A stretch of 7,231 nucleotides of DNA from Candidatus Coatesiibacteriota bacterium (GCA_014728185.1 WJMB01000165.1:1-7231), one strand, 5' to 3'. Positions 1 to 6,164 are shown, numbered from the stretch's first letter. Numbers and translations: made by a program. The notes: generated by a model from the letters alone, not told the origin.

Positions 1-162
1 CAGCCAGCGGACCAGCAGGAAAACCAGCAGACCCCCACCCACCCACGCCAGTGCGACGAAATCCTCGCCACAGAGTTGGGCCGGGCCTCAGGTCCCGCCC
101 TGGGCCAAAACCGGCGCGACGAGCAAGAACAAACCCAGCAAGACTTTCCCGAGAAACTTCAC
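1..162 (-). CDS. N-terminal part of an exported or membrane protein, interrupted by in-frame TGA
   Basis: The family is not recognised. Read leftward from a GTG at 162-160, the frame gives MKFLGKVLLGLFLLVAPVLA followed by QGGT, then TGA (positions 90-88), then GPAQLCGEDF and a hydrophobic stretch VALAWVGGGLLVFLLVRWL that runs off the window. The first 20 residues are a clear signal peptide: Lys at 2 and 6, a Leu/Val core, and V-L-A before Gln as a signal peptidase I site. The start is supported by AAGGA at 173-169, six bases upstream. The reading after the TGA stays in the same frame and looks like a short periplasmic linker plus a transmembrane helix, as expected of a real membrane protein. 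The TGA may therefore be a selenocysteine codon, a nonsense mutation, or a sequence error. General TGA recoding is unlikely because the neighbouring large gene contains no TGA. A promoter lies at 225-253. Confidence 0.5.
51..90 (-). promoter_or_regulatory. possible SECIS-like stem-loop after the in-frame TGA
   Basis: In the minus-strand transcript, the TGA at 90-88 is followed by 16 bases and then a hairpin. GTGGCGA (71-65) pairs with TCGCAC (56-51) to form six base pairs with one bulged G, closing an eight-base loop GGATTTCG. The loop begins 23 bases after the TGA and its first two bases are G. Bacterial SECIS elements are described as short stem-loops close behind the UGA with a G at the start of the apical loop, so the geometry is permissive. 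A stem this short arises often by chance in GC-rich DNA, and no usual redox motif such as CxxU or UxxC is present. This is a hypothesis only. Confidence 0.22.
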
Positions 163-224
163 AAACCGTCCTTGGTTGAATCCCACGTCAAAGGGTCGTG
201 TGCAACATCGTCTCTACGTCGGTG

Positions 225-253
225 AGTATATCACAGTTCCCGCATGCTGTCCG
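225..253 (-). promoter_or_regulatory. sigma70-type promoter for the 162 gene
   Basis: On the minus strand, CGGACA (253-248; four of six match TTGACA) is followed by a 17-base spacer and TATACT (230-225; five of six match TATAAT). The predicted transcript start is near 218, giving a leader of about 55 bases before the GTG at 162. Spacing and the -10 box are good and the -35 is mediocre. It lies downstream of the terminator-like hairpin at 276-305, so the 162 gene would be transcribed separately from the large enzyme gene. Confidence 0.42.
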
Positions 254-275
254 GATAGACTTGGGTTGCATGAAG

Positions 276-305
276 AGAACCGGGGGCTAATCCGCCCCCG
301 GTTCT
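276..305 (-). terminator. GC-rich hairpin, probable terminator of the large enzyme transcript
   Basis: A perfect 12-base-pair inverted repeat (AGAACCGGGGGC at 276-287, its complement at 294-305) closes a six-base loop. The stem is GC-rich and followed by short pyrimidine-rich tails in both directions: TCTTGG after the stem on plus, CTTCATG on minus. Neither tail is a long T run, so this is a weak intrinsic terminator at best. Its place between the stop of the minus-strand enzyme gene and the promoter at 253-225 suggests it ends the enzyme transcript. It could also be bidirectional. Confidence 0.55.
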
Positions 306-345
306 TCTTGGCGGGCGTTGGCGCAGCCCGTAAGTCAACGACACA

Positions 346-535
346 CGAGACCTTTGTAAAACGCTCTCAGGGCTCGATGTACCGGTGACTCGCCGGGACG
401 GGAGGCATTGGCACGTTTCTTGCAGCAGAGCGGGGGGCGTTTTTCTCGGGCCCAGCCACGGTCTCCGCAAGAAACGTGCCAACGCCGGGCGCGGGAGGAA
501 GGGTGTCGTGGGAGAGGCGTTTTACAAAGGTCTCG
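346..535. repeat. 190-base nested inverted-repeat element (MITE- or REP-like)
   Basis: Two perfect inverted repeats are nested. The outer arms are CGAGACCTTTGTAAAACGC at 346-364 and its exact complement at 517-535 (19 of 19); they extend four more pairs inward if one G (516) is bulged. The inner arms are TTGGCACGTTTCTTGC at 408-423 and its exact complement at 467-482 (16 of 16), with GGC/GCC (404-406/484-486) extending them outward past one mismatch. The centre includes GGGCCC (448-453). No open frame inside resembles a protein. It starts eight bases past the enzyme stop codon. No clear target-site duplication flanks it. It could be a non-autonomous transposable element, a REP/BIME-like repeat, or a structured 3' end that protects or terminates the mRNA. 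Confidence 0.75.
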
Positions 536-543
536 GGATCGGT

Positions 544-3500
544 TTACTCGAGGATGATTCGTGGGCGCAGCTCCTGTTCCCAGGTCTCGCGGGAGTCGAT
601 GGACAGCTTGGCCGAGCCCTCGCCGAGGCTGAGGCAGATGCCGTGGTAGCCCTCGTCGGGGTGGGTTCTCCAGTAGGTGAACAGGGCGGTGAGGTCGGCC
701 TCGTAGAAGCCTTGTCCGTCGATAGTGACGGCGCCCCGGGGGACATCGGGGATATCGAGGTCGTCGAGATCGCGTAGAACGTCTTCCTCCCAAGGATCGC
801 CGATGAGACGGAAGTCCACCCGTGCGGCGCCGCCGCGGAATGCGTCGACATGGAAGCGCAGCTTGACTCGCTCAGCGCCGGAGCTTAAGGGTACGGCGTT
901 TTCGTCGATGCCGATCAGAACGCACTGGTTCTCCGAGAGTTGGAGATCGTGGGCGTGTCCGTGATTGCTCGAACCTCCACGGTCGACGAAGGTGTCGGCG
1001 GTGACGAACTCGTCGACGGCGCAGATGTTGTCCAGGTAGACGGTGGTATCGGCGAACTCGGCTTCATTATTCTGCCAGGAGACCTCGTCGTTGGAGCCGT
1101 GGACTCCGTCGCGTTCGCGCAGCAGTTGGAGCTCCCCGGAGAGGACGAAACGGATTTCTGTCTCTGCTAGGTCCTGTCCTTGCACGGGATAGGGCAGCAC
1201 CAGGGGCACGTCGTAGCGGTGCCAATCGCCGAGGATTGTCTTGCGGCTCTGGCTGTAGTGCTCGGCGATCAGGTCGACGACCCAGTGCAGCTTGAACTCA
1301 CCGCCGGGCTCTTTGATGTAGACTCCCAGATAGGGCGCGTCGGTGGTCAGGCTGCCCCGATCCTCGTTGTACTCGCTCTGATTGACGGGGCAGTTGAAGT
1401 CGGCCACCCGGGCGTCGAGGTAGAGGTGGTACTGACGACCGGGGATCAGCTCCTGGTCGGGCAGCATGTCGGCCAGGCGCACGCCGATGCCGACCTGGTC
1501 CTCGAGGCGGGGACGTCCCGAGCTCGAGGTGTAGTACCCGCCGGCGCCGAAGACGAGCTTGAGGCCGCGCTCTCCGTAACCGGTGATCCCCTCGTCGGCG
1601 TAGTCGATGTACTCGACTCCCAGACCGTCTACGGAGGATTCCTTGACGATACGCCAGGGCGGGATGGAGTTCTCGAAGCCGGCGTTGGCGGTCACCAGGG
1701 GTTCGGTGAGGCTGACGCTGTTGTCGATTCCGGCCCAGCGGGCGGCGCTGTAGAGCAGTTTGTGGATCAGTTGGCCGTCGCCGTAGGCGGTGTAGGGGAA
1801 GAAGCGGGTGCCGCAGTAGAGAACGTTGCCGTAGGGGGTGCGTCCACGGGAGGTGTCGATGGTGCCGACGAAGTCCTTAGAGGTTTCAGTGTTGCCGTAG
1901 CCCTCGACACGCAGCAGGGTCGAGAAGGCGGGGTCGCCGGTGAGGTGGGTCAGGAAGATGCCCCCGTTGTCCCCGTCGTCCTCGTAGGCATTGTTGTTGT
2001 AATCGGTGCCAGGATGGTGGTTGGTGCCGTTGCTCAGCGTCAGGGAGTCGTCGTCGGTACCCAGGTGTCCCAGGTCGCGCTGGACATCCAGGTCGGGGAA
2101 GTCGTAACCCCGGGGCGCCTTGACGTTGTAGTACTCCTCGCGCGGGCGACCGCAGTCGCCGTATAGCTCCTCCGGTATCTCGGGTACGATCCGTCCCCGG
2201 TCGGAGCCGGAGTTGTCGAAGGACCACAGCCCCACGGAGTCGAAGAGCATCACCCGGCCGCCGTGATCCAGGTATTCTTCGAGGATGGCCAGCTCATCGC
2301 AACCCAGGGGTGCGTAACCGCCGTCGTCCATGATGTACCAGTCCGGGATGATGATCAGCTTGTAGCGTTGGGCCAGCTCTCCGCCCTGACTGGGTTCGAG
2401 CCCGCGGAAGCGGAAGGAGCGCCAGGTGTCGCAGAGGTAGCCGTTCTCGATCAACAGCGCCGAGATACGCTCGTGGCCGCCGCGCAGATCGGCGTTGTCT
2501 CCGCAGGCGATACTCGGCGGGTCGAAGAGAACCAGGATCTGGGCCTCGCGATCGAGGTGCAGGTCCAGGTTGGGCGTCGAGTAGTACTCGTAGAGCTCGT
2601 CGGCGTAGGTGTCGGGGTCCCAGCGGCCGGGTTCGCCCAGATAATGACCGTCGTCGGCCCAGATCTCCAGCAGATTGTGCCAGAAACCCAGCCGGACGTC
2701 GAAGAGGTTCATGTACTGGCTCATGATGGCGATGTCGGCGATGGAGTGCAGCATCCGCCAACTGCCGCCCAGGTTGGTCACGTAACCGTTGGCGAACTCG
2801 GAGAAGTAAACGGGATAATACCCGAAGGGGTCGGCTGGGTCGTCGGAGGCCGCGCACTGGCCGGCGCGCAGGTAGCTGACGAAATGGGCCCAGTGGGCGT
2901 TGTGGGGGTTGACTCCGATGGCGGCGGTGTTGAAGGCCCGGGGATCATGCTGGGCGCCGAGCTTGGAGTTCCAGGCCTGGTGGAAAGCGGTTTCGCTGCC
3001 CAGGATCACTCGTCGACCCAGGCGCGATTCACCGCCCGCGATGTCGCGACGGCGGTCCATCTCTTCCAGGGCGCCGTTGAAGACGCCGGGGGCCCAGACC
3101 AGGTAGCGCTCCCAGGTATGATGCAGGTAGCGCATGTAGTCGTACCACATCCGCAGTTGCCCGCCCGAGACGCGGTCGACGCCGTCGCTGCCACCCAGCA
3201 GGTAGGCGTCGGAGCCGGGATCGTAATTGGGTCTCAGGTAGTCAAAGAGGCGGCGCTCCCAGCTATTGAAACGCACCTCGTCGGGTTCCAGGGCGAAGTC
3301 CTCGGCGGTGGGACGCGGGGCGGAGGGATCCAGGGCGACCACGCGCACCGGCAGGGGGATCGTCCGGCCGTCCCGGTAGTCGGTGCCCCAGGCGGCGTTG
3401 AGCTCGCCGATCGAATCGTAACCGGAGTCGGCCCAGACCTCGGCGTCGCTCAAGTGATCGGGGCCTCCGTAGTAGTCGAGGAGCCAGTCGTCGAACGCTT

Positions 3501-5235
3501 CCTCGAGGGGGAAGTTATAGCCGTTAACCGGCGGATAGTACTCGTCGTCGGCGACGGAGACCCGCTTGTGGCCGCTTCCGCTGCGCCGCCAGAGGTGCTT
3601 CTCACGCCCGCCGTGGAAGGCTGGCTCGTTGGTCATCAGGTAACCGGCGATGTTGCAGTCGGTGACCCGGCGCGTATCGTCGCGCACCATGCCCACCTGG
3701 AAGTAGGGCTCGCCGGAGGCGTCGGGGTAGTTGCGCCGCTCGGCGGCGGTGACGGTCTCGAGCTCCTCGACGGTGTACTCGATGAAGTGGCGGACCGTCG
3801 GGGTGCGCTGGCGCCCGGTGGTGGGTTCTTGCGGGTCCGGGGTATCCGGAGACCAGCCGACGTAATCGTCGACGATGGGCACGACCTTGGTGCCGCCCAG
3901 GTGGATGTTGTTCTCGTCGAGATCGTCCAGGCGAAAGTTCGTTCCCGGGTAATCGGCGGAGACCCAGCGCGCGCGCAGCTTGTCCTTGGTGAGGAAGTAC
4001 TCGTCGCCGGAGCGGTAGAAGTCGTCGTTGCGCCGGCTGTCGGCGTAGATGATGGCCCGCATGTCCGTGCGGTAACGCTCCCAGTACTCCTTGGTGTAGG
4101 GATAGAGCGGGGAGTAGAAGCGGTTGTTGAGTGAGAAGCCGTAGTAGGGTCTGCCGTTTTCCTTGTAGCCTCGGGCGTCGCCGCTGACGTACCAGATCAG
4201 ACCGGGGTGCCAGACCGGATACTTGCCCGGGTTGGACAGATCGCGGTTGAGGTCGTCGACGGCGTCGTTGCCGAAGGAGACCCAGCGGGCCGGCTCCTGG
4301 ATGTCGGGTTGGATCCAGAACTCCTGGGTGGGCAGGTTGGCCGCGCTGACCGGTTCCGGGTAGTTGTAGTCGTCCACGCCGGAGTAGAAGCGCAGCATCC
4401 GGGCCATGTCGTACCGCGCGCCGATCTCGATCTCGTATTCATCAAAGCGCGAGGTGTCGGCGGTGATGTCGTAGTAGTTGTTGTAACCGTCCCAGTCGTC
4501 CTCGTCGTAAACCCAGTGCCAGGGCCAGTAGGAGGGCTGCACCCAGCCCCACATCACGTGCTGGTTGATGCATCCCGGCTGGAGGTCGTTCAGCAGCGTC
4601 TCGTAGCGTCGGTAGCCTTCGCTGAAGGCGTGAACGCCTCCGGAGATGGTGTAGAAGATGTTGGGCTGGTAGCTGGTGTTGTATCCCCGTGTCTCCCAGC
4701 TCAGCGACGCCTCGCTGAGGACGACCTCGCTCGAACCGAGCTGCTCGATACGCAGGAAGAACTCGCAACGGTTGCCGGCGGCCGTATTGAGATACGCCGG
4801 CGGGATGGGCAGGGTCAGCGAGCCCCCATCACCGGCGACGCCGGTGTAGAGCTCCCGCCATTGACCGCCGCGTGGTCGGCTGGAGATGCTGATGCTGACC
4901 CGGCCGGTGTAGCTGAGCTCAAGGCTGGCGGCGTGGGCCGTCCAGGGCGAGTAGTAGGCGCAACTGATGTTGTCAAGTTCGTAGGCGTCGCTGGAATCAC
5001 CACCGCCCCGGTTGGGCTCGAAGCCGAAAACCACGTAGCCGCCGCCCAGGGAGGCGCTACCCGTCGAGTAGCTGTAACCCGCCGACTGATCGTAGGTTCT
5101 CAGTTCATGCACCTGGGGATCGGACAGCAGGTCGACCTCGCGGAAGCCGCCGTAATCCACGTCGCGGATATCCGCGGTCGCCGCGGTCGTCAAAAGCGCC
5201 GTTACCACAAACAGAACAGGCAGTGTTTTTTTCAA
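544..5235 (-). CDS. secreted multidomain glycoside hydrolase, GH42-like, with CBM4/9-like and DNRLRE (CBM96-like) modules
   Basis: This 1563-residue protein is probably an exported polysaccharide-cleaving enzyme. Residues 1-21 are a signal peptide (MKKTLPVLF..., cleavage after A-T-A). About 36-184 is a beta-sandwich. About 190-866 is the catalytic region: aromatic-rich WGWVQPSYWPWHW near 229, then Asn536-Glu537 in YLMTNEP, FDDWLLDYY (581-589) and LNAAWGT (612-618). That order is typical of GH42 around the acid/base Glu. Glu813 in YFSEFANG is a candidate nucleophile. About 898-1171 resembles the amidotransferase-like domain that follows GH42 barrels. About 1178-1407 looks like a CBM4/9-type jelly roll (NAGFE at its start, VYLDNI at its end). 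Residues 1411-1563 are DNRLRE-like (ADTFVD, SRE, RPRIILE). The TTG at 5235 is chosen over an ATG at 5277 because GGGGAG lies five bases upstream, the signal peptide then begins directly, and the predicted transcript start is near 5275. It is about twice the usual GH42 length; the substrate is unknown. Confidence 0.85.
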   Translation of the reverse strand: MKKTLPVLFVVTALLTTAATADIRDVDYGGFREVDLLSDPQVHELRTYDQSAGYSYSTGSASLGGGYVVFGFEPNRGGGDSSDAYELDNISCAYYSPWTAHAASLELSYTGRVSISISSRPRGGQWRELYTGVAGDGGSLTLPIPPAYLNTAAGNRCEFFLRIEQLGSSEVVLSEASLSWETRGYNTSYQPNIFYTISGGVHAFSEGYRRYETLLNDLQPGCINQHVMWGWVQPSYWPWHWVYDEDDWDGYNNYYDITADTSRFDEYEIEIGARYDMARMLRFYSGVDDYNYPEPVSAANLPTQEFWIQPDIQEPARWVSFGNDAVDDLNRDLSNPGKYPVWHPGLIWYVSGDARGYKENGRPYYGFSLNNRFYSPLYPYTKEYWERYRTDMRAIIYADSRRNDDFYRSGDEYFLTKDKLRARWVSADYPGTNFRLDDLDENNIHLGGTKVVPIVDDYVGWSPDTPDPQEPTTGRQRTPTVRHFIEYTVEELETVTAAERRNYPDASGEPYFQVGMVRDDTRRVTDCNIAGYLMTNEPAFHGGREKHLWRRSGSGHKRVSVADDEYYPPVNGYNFPLEEAFDDWLLDYYGGPDHLSDAEVWADSGYDSIGELNAAWGTDYRDGRTIPLPVRVVALDPSAPRPTAEDFALEPDEVRFNSWERRLFDYLRPNYDPGSDAYLLGGSDGVDRVSGGQLRMWYDYMRYLHHTWERYLVWAPGVFNGALEEMDRRRDIAGGESRLGRRVILGSETAFHQAWNSKLGAQHDPRAFNTAAIGVNPHNAHWAHFVSYLRAGQCAASDDPADPFGYYPVYFSEFANGYVTNLGGSWRMLHSIADIAIMSQYMNLFDVRLGFWHNLLEIWADDGHYLGEPGRWDPDTYADELYEYYSTPNLDLHLDREAQILVLFDPPSIACGDNADLRGGHERISALLIENGYLCDTWRSFRFRGLEPSQGGELAQRYKLIIIPDWYIMDDGGYAPLGCDELAILEEYLDHGGRVMLFDSVGLWSFDNSGSDRGRIVPEIPEELYGDCGRPREEYYNVKAPRGYDFPDLDVQRDLGHLGTDDDSLTLSNGTNHHPGTDYNNNAYEDDGDNGGIFLTHLTGDPAFSTLLRVEGYGNTETSKDFVGTIDTSRGRTPYGNVLYCGTRFFPYTAYGDGQLIHKLLYSAARWAGIDNSVSLTEPLVTANAGFENSIPPWRIVKESSVDGLGVEYIDYADEGITGYGERGLKLVFGAGGYYTSSSGRPRLEDQVGIGVRLADMLPDQELIPGRQYHLYLDARVADFNCPVNQSEYNEDRGSLTTDAPYLGVYIKEPGGEFKLHWVVDLIAEHYSQSRKTILGDWHRYDVPLVLPYPVQGQDLAETEIRFVLSGELQLLRERDGVHGSNDEVSWQNNEAEFADTTVYLDNICAVDEFVTADTFVDRGGSSNHGHAHDLQLSENQCVLIGIDENAVPLSSGAERVKLRFHVDAFRGGAARVDFRLIGDPWEEDVLRDLDDLDIPDVPRGAVTIDGQGFYEADLTALFTYWRTHPDEGYHGICLSLGEGSAKLSIDSRETWEQELRPRIILE

Positions 5236-5240
5236 TGTCG

Positions 5241-5246
5241 CTCCCC
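5241..5246 (-). promoter_or_regulatory. ribosome binding site that decides the TTG start
   Basis: GGGGAG on the minus strand lies five bases before TTG (5235-5233). No comparable site precedes the in-frame ATG at 5277, whose extra 14 residues would put a polar, uncharacteristic stretch in front of the signal peptide. Confidence 0.75.
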
Positions 5247-5281
5247 GGTTTGGTGTGGTGGCGTTATAGTCAAGCATAGCG

Positions 5282-5311
5282 AGTATGGAGCAGGGGGCTG
5301 ACCTTTGTCAA
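5282..5311 (-). promoter_or_regulatory. sigma70-type promoter of the large glycosidase gene
   Basis: On the minus strand a perfect TTGACA (5311-5306) is followed by an 18-base spacer and CATACT (5287-5282; four of six match TATAAT). The predicted transcript start is about 5275, giving a leader of about 40 bases to the TTG start. The -35 box lies inside a stretch, CGTTGACAAAGGTC, that resembles the arm of the repeat at 346-535 (GCGTTTTACAAAGGTC). Confidence 0.5.
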
Positions 5312-5453
5312 CGAGGCGTCCAGGTGGCCGATCGGCGCGAAGCGACGCGTCTGCGTGGTAATCGCTGGTCAGCGCATCGCCCCGGCCGCACCGGCGGGTC
5401 CTCGCAGCGGTCGCCCCTGACGATGACAATAGCGAAAGGTACTGTGGCGAGGG

Positions 5454-5474
5454 CTGGGGAGACCCCAGATTTTT
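5454..5474 (+). terminator. intrinsic-terminator-like hairpin with T run, no recognised gene in front
   Basis: CTGGGG (5454-5459), a three-base loop AGA and CCCCAG (5463-5468) form a perfect six-pair GC-rich stem. It is followed by A and five T (5470-5474). This is the standard shape of a rho-independent terminator on the plus strand. No gene ends here on plus. It may end a small RNA, or stop transcription antisense to the region upstream of the glycosidase, or be chance. Confidence 0.45.
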
Positions 5475-5480
5475 AAGTTC

Positions 5481-5549
5481 TGCTCGCCGATGGGCTCCGG
5501 CATTCCCTTCTCATCATCCAGGCATCATTTCATGAGTCTCCGGCGAGCA
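5481..5549. repeat. inverted repeat, 9-base perfect arms
   Basis: TGCTCGCCG at 5481-5489 is exactly complementary to CGGCGAGCA at 5541-5549. Weaker inner pairing (CTC 5495-5497 with GAG 5534-5536) may extend the stem. The 51-base interior is AT-richer. It starts seven bases after the T run at 5470-5474. It may be a regulatory palindrome, the remains of a mobile element, or chance. Confidence 0.4.
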
Positions 5550-5555
5550 TCGTTT

Positions 5556-5618
5556 GCGCCGCCCTATCCGGCGCTCAGGGCGGTTCACGAAGCCGCTTGC
5601 ATATTATCATTACCGCCC
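5556..5618. repeat. cluster of overlapping, mutually exclusive stems
   Basis: Several perfect short stems compete here. GCGCCG (5556-5561) pairs with CGGCGC (5569-5574). CCGCCCT (5559-5565) pairs with AGGGCGG (5577-5583). GCGGTT (5580-5585) pairs with AAGCCGC (5591-5596, one G-T pair). GGGCGGT (5578-5584) pairs with ACCGCCC (5612-5618). The central GGGCGG can choose an upstream or a downstream partner, as in attenuators or riboswitch-like leaders. No matching short reading frame or known riboswitch motif was recognised. Confidence 0.35.
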
Positions 5619-5627
5619 AGGTGGTTC

Positions 5628-5656
5628 TTGACAGCCGATATAGGTTGTGATACCCT
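5628..5656 (+). promoter_or_regulatory. plus-strand promoter-like site with perfect -35 and extended -10
   Basis: TTGACA (5628-5633), a 17-base spacer and TACCCT (5651-5656) preceded by TGA, which supplies the TG of an extended -10. The hexamer itself matches only three of six bases. A perfect TATAAT lies further on at 5672-5677 without a spaced -35. If used, the site would drive the lipoprotein gene at 6179 with a leader of about 515 bases, or a non-coding RNA within the spacer. No better promoter was found nearer to 6179. Confidence 0.35.
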
Positions 5657-5967
5657 TCGATAGGTAAAATCTATAATAGCAAACTACTTCAAAACGCCGC
5701 ATCAGCCGCGCTCCCACGAGCACCTCTCGCGCCAATGGTTCATCCGGTCGCGGAGGGTTGAGATAGCCTCCCGCTGGCTTGAGGTTCCTGTAACCGCACC
5801 ACGTGAAGCGGCGGCCTTTCAAATAGAACTAAAACATCAGCGGCGCGGTAATTGTATTGCGCACCCCAATGAGAACCTGTGCGGACAGTGCTGGGCAATC
5901 TCCCATTAACAACGGCTTGTCCGCCGCGATAACTGTCAATTTACCAATGCCTTCCATCATTTTGTCA

Positions 5968-5989
5968 GTCAGCTTATCGTCAGCTTATC
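5968..5989. repeat. two tandem copies of an 11-base unit
   Basis: GTCAGCTTATC occurs at 5968-5978 and again at 5979-5989 with no differences, flanked by partial copies (GTCA at 5964-5967, GT at 5990-5991). It lies in the AT-rich part of the spacer, about 190 bases before the lipoprotein start. It may be a replication-slippage duplication or a pair of phased binding sites: 11 bases is close to one DNA turn, so both copies face the same side of the helix. Confidence 0.6.
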
Positions 5990-6164
5990 GTATGATTACA
6001 GTTGGAAATGACCGATACGCTTCACCGTCTGATCGATTCATCCCAAACCTATACGCAACAAACCAGGTCTTTCTCACGGATTCATTCGACTAGATCAACC
6101 TACAAGAGCGGCCCGTCCATCCCCCAGGACGATGCCGGCGGCCTCCAGTTTCCAAGCCGATACC

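Larger units (their letters stand above)
5312..6164. other. gene-poor divergent spacer between the glycosidase and the lipoprotein
   Basis: No convincing gene is visible on either strand. Short frames of 63-78 codons exist at 5285-5476 (+), 5610-5822 (-) and 5857-6093 (+). They lack ribosome sites, recognisable motifs and the GC-rich third positions of the neighbours. Composition changes: 5641-5700 and 5941-6000 are each about 38% GC, against about 70% sampled in the glycosidase gene. The spacer holds several hairpins, a tandem repeat and a plus-strand promoter-like site, listed separately. A further bulged hairpin pairs GCGGAGG (5750-5756) with CCTCCCGC (5767-5774). No tRNA or rRNA signature was seen. 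Confidence 0.6.

Noticed and set aside
346..535. CRISPR array or integron attC site
   Set aside because: There are no regularly spaced direct repeats with unique spacers and no attC core motifs. The structure is nested inverted repeats.
176..793. Small frames on both strands across the nested repeat and the 3' end of the glycosidase gene
   Set aside because: Their translations are Arg/Pro/Gly-rich, they cross the inverted repeats or antisense the real gene, and none has a ribosome site with recognisable protein features.
1180..5301. Long plus-strand open frames at 1180-2166, 2263-4134 and 4207-5301
   Set aside because: They lie exactly antisense to the glycosidase gene, have Val/Gly/Ala-rich low-complexity translations and no start context. 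They reflect GC-rich third codon positions of the real gene.
5610..5822. 70-residue minus-strand frame with a TTG start
   Set aside because: No ribosome site, no recognisable motif and mixed third-position bases unlike the neighbouring genes. It could be a decayed fragment but nothing supports it.
5962..5996. Promoter made of TTGTCA (5962-5967) and TATGAT (5991-5996), with the tandem repeat as spacer and phase-variable switch
   Set aside because: The spacing is 23 bases with two repeat copies and 12 with one. Neither is near the 17 bases needed, so the phase-variation idea fails.
5857..6093. 78-residue plus-strand frame
   Set aside because: It spans the 11-base tandem repeat and AT-rich DNA, lacks a ribosome site and shows no domain-like pattern.
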